64,000 nucleotides of DNA, taken from Bacteroidales bacterium. Lineage in GTDB: Bacteria > Bacteroidota > Bacteroidia > Bacteroidales > UBA7960. Positions 52,371 through 62,206 of this stretch are shown piece after piece. The stretch covers positions 1 to 64,000 of the forward strand of contig SKRM01000053.1 in the NCBI GenBank assembly GCA_007118495.1, read 5' to 3'. Position 1 is the first letter of the stretch. Every line of letters begins with the position of its first letter. A program made the position numbers and the translations under genes. The notes below the pieces were generated by a model. It did not search any database, was not told the DNA's origin, and saw only the letters and a list, made by a program, of their open reading frames with translations.

Positions 52371-54473
52371 ATGGAATATAAAAACGACATACTCTTAAGG
52401 ATCAGGCTGGTGTACTTCGCCATGGCATTTTTTGCCCTGCTGATCATGGGTAAGGTCATCTATATTCAGTTGATTCAGGGAGATCATTGGAAAGAGCAGG
52501 CCAGAAACACTACGATGAGGTATGTAAGTATTGATGCTGCCAGGGGAGATATATATGCAGAAGACGGTCGCCTGCTGGCTACCAGTGTGCCTGTTTATGA
52601 AATCAGAATGGACCTTAGCCGGCAAGTTATTCCTGATGAACTATTTTTTGCAGGTATTGACTCGCTTTCATTACAACTGTCACGTTTGTTCAGAGACAGA
52701 ACCGCGGCCCAATACAGGTCTGCTCTTGCCAGGGCCAGACAGAACAATGAGAGATACTACCTGATAAAACGCAATGTAAGTTACAATGAGTTGGTTGAGT
52801 TAAGACAATTTCCAATTTTCAGGCTTGGCAGATACCGGGGAGGGCTTATAGTAATTGAAAACACCAGACGTGAGATGCCATACAGAACACTGGCTGCAAG
52901 AACAATAGGTTATGAAAGGGAGGGTGTTTATGTCGGGCTTGAAGGTGCCTATCGCGAATACCTTGAAGGAAGAGAAGGTAAAAGACTTATGCAGAGAATA
53001 AGTGGAGGATCGTGGATGCCTATTAATGATCAGAACGAAATCCAGCCCCAAAACGGGATGGATCTGATCACGACCATCAATGTACACATTCAGGATATTA
53101 CACATCAGGCATTACTAAGACAATTACAGAGATTCAGGGCTGATTACGGTACTGCAATTGTAATGGAAGTTGCTACCGGTAAGATCAAAGCCATCTCAAA
53201 CCTGATGCGCAATCAGTTAACAAATAATTATGAAGAGTCATACAATTATGCCATAGGCCACAGTGCTGAACCAGGTTCAACCTTCAAGCTGGCCAGTATG
53301 ATGGCAGCTCTCGAAGATGGAGTGGTCAACCTTGATGACATGGTTGACACCAAAGATGGTCGAATAGCATTTTATGACAGGATAATGCGTGACGTTAACC
53401 AGGAAGGCCATGGTGTAATTACCATCAGAGAAGCGTTCGAGCTTTCATCCAATGTGGGTATATCGCAGATTATCCACGATGCATATAAAGACAGACCACA
53501 AAGATTTGTTGACCGTCTGAAACAATTTCACCTGAACGAACCCCTTGGTCTGGAAATATCAGGCGAAGGTCAACCTGTAATCAGAGATGTGGGCAGCCAC
53601 GGCTGGTCACTTGTATCATTGCCATGGATGTCTATCGGTTATGAGGTAGCCCTAACGCCTTTACAAACCCTGACGTTGTATAATACGGTGGCCAACAATG
53701 GCAGGATGATGAAACCCATGTTTGTCAGTGAGGTTCGTCAGGCCGGAAGAACCGTCAAACGATTTTCACCAACCGTAATTAACCGGTCGGTTGCAAGCAA
53801 TGCAACCATCAGAAATGTACAGGAATTGTTGCAGGGCGTGGTTGAGAATGGCACAGCAAAAAATATACGCACCAGCGCCTACTCCATAGCCGGTAAAACA
53901 GGCACCGCACAGGTTGCACAATCAGCTTTTGGATATCAAACCCCCACCGGAGTTAATTACCAGGCTTCATTTGCTGGCTATTTCCCAGCTGAGAATCCGG
54001 TTTACAGTTGTATCGTGGTAATAAATAATCCCAGAGGCTGGATATATACGGGCAGCCAGGTCTCAGCGCCCGTTTTCAGAGAGGTTGCTGACAAAATTTT
54101 CGCAGCCAGAATGTTTATCCCCGAGATAGAGCTTTACGAACCTGTAATGGCTTCATTGCCCCCGTTCAGAAGCGCCTACATGGACGATGTCAGAACTATC
54201 TACAAAGCGTTTAATGCGCAGATTATTGAAGAAAGCAAGGCCAGCTGGGGTGGCGCAAGATTGAGGGGAGACACCGCTGAGCTTCACGAACGTGTTTTTA
54301 TTGAAAACCTTGTTCCTGAAGTAGTTGGAATGGGATTAAGGGATGCCATTTATGTTCTCGAAAATGCCGGATTAAGGGTCAGATTTACTGGCAGGGGTGT
54401 TGTCAGAAGACAGAGCATGCCACCCGGTGTTCGCATTAACCCGGGTAACGTAATTTATATTGAACTATCGTAA
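52371..54473 (+). CDS. ftsI: Division transpeptidase FtsI/PBP3 with C-terminal PASTA domain
   Basis: 700 residues from the ATG at 52371; the track start at 52362 is a TTG. An N-terminal membrane helix (LVYFAMAFFALLIMGKVIYI) is followed by a pedestal domain (AARGDIYAEDGRLLA) and the transpeptidase with SxxK in PGSTFKLAS, SxN in LSSNVGIS and KTG in AGKTGTAQV. A PASTA domain closes the protein (VPEVVGMGLRDAIYVLENAG, MPPGVRINPGN). It cross-links septal peptidoglycan in the periplasm and is the beta-lactam target. Confidence 0.94.
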   Translation: MEYKNDILLRIRLVYFAMAFFALLIMGKVIYIQLIQGDHWKEQARNTTMRYVSIDAARGDIYAEDGRLLATSVPVYEIRMDLSRQVIPDELFFAGIDSLSLQLSRLFRDRTAAQYRSALARARQNNERYYLIKRNVSYNELVELRQFPIFRLGRYRGGLIVIENTRREMPYRTLAARTIGYEREGVYVGLEGAYREYLEGREGKRLMQRISGGSWMPINDQNEIQPQNGMDLITTINVHIQDITHQALLRQLQRFRADYGTAIVMEVATGKIKAISNLMRNQLTNNYEESYNYAIGHSAEPGSTFKLASMMAALEDGVVNLDDMVDTKDGRIAFYDRIMRDVNQEGHGVITIREAFELSSNVGISQIIHDAYKDRPQRFVDRLKQFHLNEPLGLEISGEGQPVIRDVGSHGWSLVSLPWMSIGYEVALTPLQTLTLYNTVANNGRMMKPMFVSEVRQAGRTVKRFSPTVINRSVASNATIRNVQELLQGVVENGTAKNIRTSAYSIAGKTGTAQVAQSAFGYQTPTGVNYQASFAGYFPAENPVYSCIVVINNPRGWIYTGSQVSAPVFREVADKIFAARMFIPEIELYEPVMASLPPFRSAYMDDVRTIYKAFNAQIIEESKASWGGARLRGDTAELHERVFIENLVPEVVGMGLRDAIYVLENAGLRVRFTGRGVVRRQSMPPGVRINPGNVIYIELS

Positions 54474-54486
54474 TACACAAGATATA

Positions 54487-55947
54487 GTGAAACTGCTCGA
54501 AGAAGTCATATACAAAATGAACGTCAGTGAAACTGCCGGATCGACAGACATCCCTGTAACCGCAGTGGTCTCTGATTCAAGAAACGCCCACCAGGGGTGT
54601 TTGTTTGTGGCTGTTAAAGGCTTGACATCTGATGGGCATCATTATATCAATCAGGCTATTGAAAAAGGAGCAAGGGCTGTTATATGTGAATCGCTACCTA
54701 AAAACATCCGGTCTGAGGTAAGTTATTTAAGGGTAAAAGATTCCATTAAGGCCCTTGGTATCGCAGCAGCCAATTATTATGACAACCCTTCAGCCAAGCT
54801 AAAACTGGTAGGCATTACCGGAACAAATGGAAAAACCACAGTTGCCGGTTTGTTGTTCCAGGTGTTTTCAAAAATGGGGCATCAGTGCGGGCTTATCTCA
54901 ACCATCAGCAACCACATAGGCATGAAAACTATTCCTGCACGATATACGACCCCCGATCCGGTTGAATTGAATGAGTTGTTGCATAGTATGGTAACGGAGG
55001 GCTGCACCTATGCCTTCATGGAAGTTAGTTCACACGCCCAGGCACAGTTCAGAACCCATGGACTTACATTCGCAGGAGGTGTTTTCACCAACATAAGCCA
55101 TGACCACCTTGATTATCACGGCACCTTTAAAAGTTACCTGAAAGCTAAGCAGTCATTTTTTGATATGCTGGGTGACGAGGCATTTGCACTGACAAACCTG
55201 GATGATAAAAATGGTATGATCATGGTTCAGAACACAAAAGCCATGGTTACCACCTACAGTCTGCAGGCGATGGCAGCCTTCAGGGCAAAAGTAATTGAAA
55301 ACACATTCACCGGTTTGCATATGCAAATTGACGGCCAGGATGTCTGGTGTAAACTGGTCGGAAAATTCAATGCTTACAATATAATGGCTGTGTATGGCGC
55401 CGGACGCTCATTGGGTGTCAGCCAGGATGCTATGTTGGCTGCCCTTAGCATGTGTCACCCAGCTGAAGGGAGGTTCGACTACTTTGTAAATCATGAAAAA
55501 ATTACAGGCATCGTCGACTATGCCCATACACCTGATGCCATAGAAAATGTACTAAAAACCATACAAGAAATCCGAACCGGACAGGAGAAAGTTATCACAG
55601 TAATCGGTTGCGGAGGAAACCGCGATAAGGCCAAGAGGCCTGCCATGGCCACCATTGCAGCCACTTACAGTGACAAGGTGGTTTTTACCAGCGATAACCC
55701 AAGGGATGAAGACCCCGAGGCCATTATTCAAGATATGGTGAGCGGATTGGATGTTGATCCGGGTTTAAAGAAAAAACACATCTCCATTACCAAACGCAGA
55801 GAAGCCATACATGTGGCCTGCATTATGGCGACATCGGGAGATATAATACTTGTGGCAGGGAAAGGCCATGAAAAATACCAGGAAATCAAAGGAGTTAAAC
55901 ACCCCTTTGATGATAGGGAATTATTAAAAGAGTTCTTAAAAAGGTAA
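54487..55947 (+). CDS. murE: UDP-MurNAc-tripeptide synthetase MurE
   Basis: 486 residues from the GTG at 54487 ([20 protein letters not shown]), which gives the usual KLL start and no overlap; the track start at 54460 is a TTG inside ftsI. The ATP loop is [19 protein letters not shown]. The substrate motif near the C-terminus is DNPRDEDP, the form that selects meso-diaminopimelate, so the peptidoglycan is probably mDAP type. The C-terminal domain ends [20 protein letters not shown]. Confidence 0.93.
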   Translation: MKLLEEVIYKMNVSETAGSTDIPVTAVVSDSRNAHQGCLFVAVKGLTSDGHHYINQAIEKGARAVICESLPKNIRSEVSYLRVKDSIKALGIAAANYYDNPSAKLKLVGITGTNGKTTVAGLLFQVFSKMGHQCGLISTISNHIGMKTIPARYTTPDPVELNELLHSMVTEGCTYAFMEVSSHAQAQFRTHGLTFAGGVFTNISHDHLDYHGTFKSYLKAKQSFFDMLGDEAFALTNLDDKNGMIMVQNTKAMVTTYSLQAMAAFRAKVIENTFTGLHMQIDGQDVWCKLVGKFNAYNIMAVYGAGRSLGVSQDAMLAALSMCHPAEGRFDYFVNHEKITGIVDYAHTPDAIENVLKTIQEIRTGQEKVITVIGCGGNRDKAKRPAMATIAATYSDKVVFTSDNPRDEDPEAIIQDMVSGLDVDPGLKKKHISITKRREAIHVACIMATSGDIILVAGKGHEKYQEIKGVKHPFDDRELLKEFLKR

Positions 55948-55949
55948 AG

Positions 55950-57206
55950 ATGCTGTATTACATATTTGAGTTTTTAGACCAAAACTTTGATATTCCGGGC
56001 ACGGGGGTATTCCAGTATATCTCTTTCAGGGCTGGTATGGCCATCATATTTTCACTGTTCATTACCATGATTTCGGGCAGACGGATTATCTCATACCTGC
56101 AAAAAATGCAGGTCGGTGAAACTGTTCGTGACCTGGGCCTCGAAGGACAAATGAAAAAAGAAGGCACACCGACAATGGGCGGGCTGATCATTATAGCGGC
56201 CATTGTTATCCCAACAATTTTATTTGCAAGGCTCAACAATATTTACATCATACTGATGCTTGTATCAACCCTTTGGCTTGGAGTCATCGGGTTTGTGGAT
56301 GACTACATCAAGGTTTTCAAAAAAGAAAAGCGAGGTCTGCATGGAAAGTTTAAAATTCTGGGGCAGATTACTCTGGGTATTATTGTGGGCACAACATTGT
56401 ATTTTCACGAGGGAGTGGTTATACGCGAAAAAACCACTGCGCAGTTTGAGTTTGTTAGCCCCAGTGAGATTCTTGAACTTGACGCCCAGACTACAAGAAC
56501 CACTCCGTTCCCCATGGAGTCAGTTAAGTCAACCAAAACCACCATCCCATTCTTTAAAGACAACGAGTTTGACTATACAGTACTGATTAGCTGGATGGGT
56601 AAAGAATATAAGAAATGGGGATTCATCATTTTTATACCCATCGTTATCCTCATCATTACAGCCGTCTCAAACGGGGCCAATATAACCGATGGACTGGATG
56701 GGCTTGCCACAGGTACTTCAGCAATAATCGGGGCAACACTGGGTATATTGGCCTATGTGTCAGGCAATATGTTATTTGCTGATTACCTGAATATCATGTA
56801 TATCCCCCAAACGGGCGAACTTGTAATATTCATTGCCGCATTCGTAGGTGCCTGCATCGGATTTCTCTGGTACAACTCCTACCCTGCCCAGGTATTTATG
56901 GGTGATACAGGAAGCCTTTCGCTGGGAGGGATTATTGCCGTATTTGCCATCGTTATTCGCAAAGAATTGCTCATTCCCATATTATGTGGAGTGTTTTTTA
57001 TGGAAAGTCTGTCGGTTATCATACAGGTAGTATGGTTTAAAATTACCCGAAGGCGTTTTGGTGAAGGCAGACGGGTTTTCAGGATGGCCCCTCTTCATCA
57101 CCATTACCAGTTAAAGGGGTTCCATGAGGCCAAAATTGTTCAACGGTTTTTTATTGTGGGAATCATGCTGGCTGTTTTTTCAGTCATCACCCTTAAATTA
57201 AGATAA
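55950..57206 (+). CDS. mraY: Phospho-MurNAc-pentapeptide transferase MraY
   Basis: 418 residues, ten or so membrane helices. Conserved motifs: [14 protein letters not shown] (residues 68-81), [49 protein letters not shown] and the MraY-specific [16 protein letters not shown]. The aspartates of the DD and DxD motifs are present. It makes lipid I on the inner membrane. A periplasmic or cytoplasmic insert of about 60 residues (residues 150-210) fits the longer Bacteroidota form. It is complete; the truncated murD follows after 18 bp. Confidence 0.95.
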   Translation: MLYYIFEFLDQNFDIPGTGVFQYISFRAGMAIIFSLFITMISGRRIISYLQKMQVGETVRDLGLEGQMKKEGTPTMGGLIIIAAIVIPTILFARLNNIYIILMLVSTLWLGVIGFVDDYIKVFKKEKRGLHGKFKILGQITLGIIVGTTLYFHEGVVIREKTTAQFEFVSPSEILELDAQTTRTTPFPMESVKSTKTTIPFFKDNEFDYTVLISWMGKEYKKWGFIIFIPIVILIITAVSNGANITDGLDGLATGTSAIIGATLGILAYVSGNMLFADYLNIMYIPQTGELVIFIAAFVGACIGFLWYNSYPAQVFMGDTGSLSLGGIIAVFAIVIRKELLIPILCGVFFMESLSVIIQVVWFKITRRRFGEGRRVFRMAPLHHHYQLKGFHEAKIVQRFFIVGIMLAVFSVITLKLR

Positions 57207-57224
57207 GCATTTAACCTTCTATAT

Positions 57225-57773
57225 ATGGATACGCTTGAAAAAGCATTGGTTGAGAGACAAAACATTTACAGAAATATGGCTGGAGGTATCGCCTCCAGAC
57301 TGTTTGATGTCAGAAAAAAAGGTATCAAAGAGTGCCTGAGTGGATTTCAAAACGAAGCACACAGGCTTGAGCTTGTGACAACAGTTCGGGGCATCCGCTT
57401 TATAAACGACAGCCGGGCCACCAATGTAAATGCCACGTGGTTTGCCCTTGAGACCATGAATAGTCCGGTGGTCTGGATCGCAGGCGGGCAGGATAATGGA
57501 AATGATTATTCTACACTGTCGGGCCTGGTTGAGCAAAAGGTGCGATTGATCATTTGCCTGGGTACAGATAATACAAATATCCGCCGATATTTCAGTCGTT
57601 TCACGGGAACTATTGTAGAGGTTAATAATATGAAAGATGCTGTTTTTGCGGCATATCAGCACGGTATACCAGGTGACACCGTCTTATTATCGCCGGCATG
57701 CGCCAGTTTTGACCTGTTCAACAATTATGCTGACCGGGGCAAACAATTTATGCAGGCGGTATATGACCTTTAA
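57225..57773 (+). pseudogene. murD: murD fragment: C-terminal ligase domain only
   Basis: 182 residues against about 440-450 for full MurD. What remains starts near the end of the ATP domain (MDTLEKALVERQNIYRNMAG) and covers the C-terminal domain: INDSRATNVNATWFALETMN, VVWIAGGQDNGNDYSTLSGL, LSPACASFDLFNNYADRGKQ. The N-terminal UDP-binding domain and the ATP P-loop domain are absent, so alone it cannot ligate D-Glu to UDP-MurNAc-Ala. The frame is open and has an ATG, and only 18 bp lie between it and the intact mraY. Either a real deletion with a complete copy elsewhere, or an assembly error that removed about 800 bp. Confidence 0.82.
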
Positions 57774-57786
57774 TAACACAAGAAGT

Positions 57787-58953
57787 ATGCAGGCCATTTT
57801 AAAACATATGAAGGGAGACAGAACAATCTGGATGGTGGTTGTGTTTCTGTATATTGTGTCCATACTTGCAGTATACAGTTCAACCGGCACACTGGCATAC
57901 CGTCTCCGTTCAGGCAATACAGAATACTACCTCATCAGGCAGTTCATCATTATACTGTTTGGATTTGGCCTGATGTATCTGGCTCACAACATTAAATACT
58001 CGTATTATAGTCGTATATCGCAGCTGGCACTATACCTGGCCATACCCCTGCTGCTCTTTACCTTGCTGAGGGGAACTGCAGCGCACGAAGCTAGCCGCTG
58101 GATTACCTTACCTGTAATCAACCTGACTTTTCAGAGTTCAGACTTCGCCAAACTTGCCCTGATCATTTATATGGCAAGGGTACTTACCAGAAAGCAAGAT
58201 TCGATCCAAGACCTTCAGCAGGGATTTATTCCAATGGTCATCCCTGCAATGTTAATATGCGCACTTATTTTGCCTGCCAATTTTTCTACAGCTGCCTTAC
58301 TTTTTATCACTTGTATCGTGCTCATGTTCATCGGAAGGGTTCGTATCAAATACATTGCAGGACTGGTTGGGGTAAGTATAATTGCAGCATTAATGCTTAT
58401 TATGGTACTTGCTGTTATGCCTGGAAGCAGCAGGGTTGACACCTGGCGCAACCGGGTTACAGCTTTTGTTGACAGAGAAAACAATAATACATATCAGGCA
58501 GATCAGGCAAAGATCGCCATCGCCACGGGTGGTATTATCGGAAAAATGCCAGGAAATTCAACCCAGCGAAACTTTCTTCCTGAAGCATATTCTGACTTTA
58601 TCTATGCAATTATCATAGAGGAGTATGGCCTTGCAGGAGGCTTTGTGGTATTACTGCTTTATTTGATATTGCTTTACAGGGGGGTGCGTATCGCCCACAA
58701 AAGCCCCGGCACATTCGGGGCGCTACTGGCAGCGGGACTTAGTTTCAGTCTTGTATTTCAGGCCATGATAAATATGGCCGTGGCCGTCAACCTGATTCCG
58801 GTTACAGGTCAGCCTTTGCCACTTGTAAGTATGGGAGGTACCTCCCTTTGGTTTACCAGTCTGGCAATCGGAATTATTTTAAGTGTTAGCAGAAGTATTG
58901 AAGAAAACGAAATAACCAATGGCCCAACTTACACGACCGGTCAAACCGCTTAG
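57787..58953 (+). CDS. ftsW: Peptidoglycan glycosyltransferase FtsW
   Basis: 388 residues from the ATG at 57787 (MQAILKHMKGDRTIWMVVVF); 57763 is an alternative that overlaps murD, and the track start at 57637 lies deep in murD and is rejected. About ten membrane helices of the SEDS family with SSTGTLAYRLRSGNTEYYLI, SSDFAKLALIIYMARV, IAIATGGIIGKMPGNSTQRN, LPEAYSDFIYAIIIEEYG and the C-terminal LPLVSMGGTSLWFTS. It polymerises septal glycan with FtsI. Confidence 0.92.
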   Translation: MQAILKHMKGDRTIWMVVVFLYIVSILAVYSSTGTLAYRLRSGNTEYYLIRQFIIILFGFGLMYLAHNIKYSYYSRISQLALYLAIPLLLFTLLRGTAAHEASRWITLPVINLTFQSSDFAKLALIIYMARVLTRKQDSIQDLQQGFIPMVIPAMLICALILPANFSTAALLFITCIVLMFIGRVRIKYIAGLVGVSIIAALMLIMVLAVMPGSSRVDTWRNRVTAFVDRENNNTYQADQAKIAIATGGIIGKMPGNSTQRNFLPEAYSDFIYAIIIEEYGLAGGFVVLLLYLILLYRGVRIAHKSPGTFGALLAAGLSFSLVFQAMINMAVAVNLIPVTGQPLPLVSMGGTSLWFTSLAIGIILSVSRSIEENEITNGPTYTTGQTA

Positions 58954-60043
58954 TGTGATCATCGCAGGAGGAGGCACCGGAGGACACGTCTTCCCGGCAA
59001 TTGCCATTGCCATGGCCATCAAAAAGCAGGCATACAATGCCCGCATTTTGTTTGTGGGAGCCAGGGGCCGGATGGAAATGAAAAAAGTGCCCGAAGCAGG
59101 CTTTCATATTATCGGTCTTGATATAATGGGGTTGCAAAGGCGCTTGAGTTGGAAAAACTTACTGTTGCCATTGAAAATCATCAAGAGTCTGAATGGCGCC
59201 AATAAAATTGTGAAGCGCTTCAAGCCTGATGTTGTAATTGGTGTTGGGGGTTATGCAAGTGGTCCCATCTTATGGGCTGCTGCCAAACAAAAAATACCTG
59301 TATTGATTCAGGAACAAAACTCATTCCCAGGCTTAACAAATAGAATCATTGGGAAAAAAGCATCCAAAATTTGTGTAGCCTATGAAGGCATGGATAAATA
59401 TTTTGCCCGGGAGAAAATTTACCTGACCGGAAATCCGGTTCGAAATGATGTGGTAAACATACAGGGCAAAGAAAAACTGGCCTATGAATATTTCGGGCTT
59501 GACAGGAGTAAGCCCGTGATACTAATCACAGGAGGAAGTCTTGGAGCAAGATCAATAAACGAAAGCATTTATAATCACCTGGATGCATTTCAAAATGCAG
59601 GTGTGCAGCTTATATGGCAAACTGGTAAACCTTTCTTTGAAAAAGCAAGCCAGAAAGTTACACAAGGGTATGAAGAAACAATCAGGGTAAAAGCGTTCAT
59701 TGACCAGATGGATTATGCATATGCAGCAGCAGATCTGGTAATAAGCCGCTCTGGCGCCATTGCCGTATCTGAAATATGTGTGGTGAAAAAACCAGTTATC
59801 CTGGTACCCTCACCCAATGTTGCAGAAGATCACCAGACAAAAAATGCCATGGCCCTGGTAAATCATCATGCCGCCATTTTGGTAAAAGATGCTGAAGCCA
59901 TGGATAAACTCCCGTCTGAAGCCATATCACTGGTGAAAGATAAAAACAGATTGCACCGTCTGAAAGAGAGAATGGCCGGACTGTCATACAGAGATGCCGC
60001 AGAATCAATCGCCGGAATGGCCATTGGAATGATACAACGATAA
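58919..60043 (+). CDS. murG: UDP-GlcNAc:lipid I N-acetylglucosaminyltransferase MurG
   Basis: 374 residues. The glycine-rich loops are IIAGGGTGGHVFPAIAIAMA near the start and GVGGYASGPILWAA, and the donor-sugar site includes ITGGSLGARSIN, FIDQMDYAYAAADLVISRSGA and VPSPNVAEDHQTKNA. It converts lipid I to lipid II on the inner face of the membrane. Its start overlaps ftsW by 35 bp, so translation is likely coupled. Confidence 0.95.
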   Translation: MAQLTRPVKPLSVIIAGGGTGGHVFPAIAIAMAIKKQAYNARILFVGARGRMEMKKVPEAGFHIIGLDIMGLQRRLSWKNLLLPLKIIKSLNGANKIVKRFKPDVVIGVGGYASGPILWAAAKQKIPVLIQEQNSFPGLTNRIIGKKASKICVAYEGMDKYFAREKIYLTGNPVRNDVVNIQGKEKLAYEYFGLDRSKPVILITGGSLGARSINESIYNHLDAFQNAGVQLIWQTGKPFFEKASQKVTQGYEETIRVKAFIDQMDYAYAAADLVISRSGAIAVSEICVVKKPVILVPSPNVAEDHQTKNAMALVNHHAAILVKDAEAMDKLPSEAISLVKDKNRLHRLKERMAGLSYRDAAESIAGMAIGMIQR

Positions 60044-60053
60044 AATGAATTGA

Positions 60054-61415
60054 ATGAAGGATATTGACCAGATAACAACAGTATATTTTCTTGGCATTGG
60101 AGGTATCGGCATGAGTGCCCTGGCCAGATACTTCCATTCGAGAGGGGTCAATGTGTGTGGTTATGATAAAACCCCTTCAGAAATCACAAAAGCATTACAA
60201 CTTGAGGGTATAGAGGTAAGTTTTGAAGATGATCCGGCAGGGGTTTCAAGCCAGCCTGAACTGGTAGTATATACACCGGCAGTGCCTACTGATACGAACC
60301 TCTTCACTTATTTTTCGGCACAAGATATCCCGTTGAAAAAGCGGTCTGAAATATTAGGACTGATCTCTTCAGCCCTGCCAACAATTGCGGTTGCCGGAAC
60401 ACATGGAAAGACAACCATCGGTGCCATGCTGACCCATATATTTATCCAGGCAGGTGTTCCATGCACGGCTTTTCTTGGGGGTATTAGCACAAATTACAAT
60501 ACAAACTATGTAGGCGAACCCGGATCACACTGGCTGATTGCAGAAGCAGATGAATTTGACCGTTCGTTTCTTCAGCTGCATCCCCGATTAGCCCTCATAA
60601 GCTCAATGGATACCGACCATTTGGATATTTATGGCAGCTATGAGGAGTTGACAAGGTCATTCAATATGTTCACAAAACAGATCAGTAAACAGGGGGTGCT
60701 GATCGTCAACAACCGCATTAAAAGCCGGCTCGATTATTCCGGAAAGTGCTACACATACGGTTTTACCCGAGAATCAGATTATTCCATGAACAATACAGGC
60801 ATAAGGGAGGGCTATTACGAAGCCGATTTCAATGGAATGCTCGAAATCCAAGGGGTAATGATCGGGCATCCAGGCAGGCATAATCTGGAAAACGCCCTGG
60901 CAGCGGCTGCGCTTGCACATCAGGCCGGAATAGCCCCTGAGTCCATCAAAAGAGCCCTGTCGGGCTTTACTGGTGTAAAAAGACGATTTGAAGTGCATAT
61001 TCAAACCACCAACACCGTGTATCTAGATGATTACGCGCATCACCCCGAAGAGATCAGGGCCTGTATTCTGTCAGCCAGGGAGATTTGGCCCAAAAGAAAG
61101 ATTACAGGAGTATTTCAGCCACATCTATATACGAGAACAAGAGACCTTGCAGACCAGTTTGCCGATAGCTTATCGCTTTTGGATGAGCTCATCCTGCTTG
61201 ATATATATCCGGCACGTGAAGAACCAATTGAAGGTGTCGATTCAGAAATGATACTTGACAAAGTGAAGACAAAAGCCATTGTCAGCAAACGCGAAGAGCT
61301 GCTGTCATTACTTAAACGCAAGCACACCGACATCCTGATTACCATGGGGGCAGGTGATATTGACCGTTTTACAGAACCTATTAAGCAATTGCTTCAAAAC
61401 AAGGGATTGTCATGA
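60054..61415 (+). CDS. murC: UDP-N-acetylmuramate-L-alanine ligase MurC
   Basis: 453 residues. The N-terminal UDP-binding loop is YFLGIGGIGMSALARYFHSR; the ATP loop is AVAGTHGKTTIGAMLTHIF; later YLDDYAHHPEEIRACI and FQPHLYTRTRDLADQFA complete the family pattern. It adds L-Ala to UDP-MurNAc, the first peptide step. It overlaps ftsQ by 4 bp. Confidence 0.95.
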   Translation: MKDIDQITTVYFLGIGGIGMSALARYFHSRGVNVCGYDKTPSEITKALQLEGIEVSFEDDPAGVSSQPELVVYTPAVPTDTNLFTYFSAQDIPLKKRSEILGLISSALPTIAVAGTHGKTTIGAMLTHIFIQAGVPCTAFLGGISTNYNTNYVGEPGSHWLIAEADEFDRSFLQLHPRLALISSMDTDHLDIYGSYEELTRSFNMFTKQISKQGVLIVNNRIKSRLDYSGKCYTYGFTRESDYSMNNTGIREGYYEADFNGMLEIQGVMIGHPGRHNLENALAAAALAHQAGIAPESIKRALSGFTGVKRRFEVHIQTTNTVYLDDYAHHPEEIRACILSAREIWPKRKITGVFQPHLYTRTRDLADQFADSLSLLDELILLDIYPAREEPIEGVDSEMILDKVKTKAIVSKREELLSLLKRKHTDILITMGAGDIDRFTEPIKQLLQNKGLS

Positions 61416-62197
61416 TCAAAAAAGCACTATACGCAATTTTGTACACAATGATACCCATTGGGCTTCTGGTCGTTCTTGGATTTGCCGAAGGACGGAACAG
61501 GCATACTGTATGCCGCGAACTACAGGTCAGCGTGCATGCTTACAACGAAAATTATTTCATCCGTCCAGAGCAGATCAGAAGTCTGATTTATGCAAGAATT
61601 GATTCACTTGAAGGCAGGGTTATCGAACCTGCATTACTTGAAGATCTTTATACCTTGGTGCGCTCTGTACCATTCGTTGAGAAAGCAAATGTCTATCGTA
61701 CCATCAGCGGCGAAGTACATGTTGAAATCAGTCAGCGCAATCCACTGGTGAGAGTCATCAATACCCAAAACCAAAGCTACTACATTGACGGCAATGGTGT
61801 TATATTTCCACTGGCAGAAGAACACACGGCAAGGGTCATGATAGCAACTGGCGCCCTCGCCCAAGAGCTCGTTCCAGGAAAAAATGTACTTCAGTTACAT
61901 GACACCATTACCTCAGACTTGCAGAAAATGGCAGATTTATTCAGACTGGCCAGCATCATTGACAAAGATGTTTTCTGGAAAGCGTTTATCGATCATATTT
62001 ATGTTACACCTTCAGGAAAATTTGAACTGACCCCAAAAAATGGGACACATATCATTGAGCTCGGATACCTCAATGATATTGATGTAAAGCTCAGAAACCT
62101 GAGGATTTTTTATCTGAACAGCCTTACGCAAGTTGGCTGGAATTATTACAGAAGGATTAATATGGAATTTAAAAATCAGATAGTTTGTTCAAAATAA
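61412..62197 (+). CDS. ftsQ: Division protein FtsQ
   Basis: 261 residues. A short cytosolic N-terminus and one membrane helix (ALYAILYTMIPIGLLVVLGF) are followed by a POTRA-like domain (YFIRPEQIRSLIYARIDSLE, SVPFVEKANVYRTISGEVHV) and a beta domain. The call rests on topology and the murC-ftsQ-ftsA order. It joins FtsL/FtsB at the septum in the periplasm. Confidence 0.87.
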   Translation: MIKKALYAILYTMIPIGLLVVLGFAEGRNRHTVCRELQVSVHAYNENYFIRPEQIRSLIYARIDSLEGRVIEPALLEDLYTLVRSVPFVEKANVYRTISGEVHVEISQRNPLVRVINTQNQSYYIDGNGVIFPLAEEHTARVMIATGALAQELVPGKNVLQLHDTITSDLQKMADLFRLASIIDKDVFWKAFIDHIYVTPSGKFELTPKNGTHIIELGYLNDIDVKLRNLRIFYLNSLTQVGWNYYRRINMEFKNQIVCSK

Positions 62198-62206
62198 TAC
62201 TGTGTT

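Noticed and set aside
57219-57662. Minus-strand ORF of 147 aa across murD
   Set aside because: Antisense to the conserved MurD C-terminal domain, which reads clearly on the plus strand.
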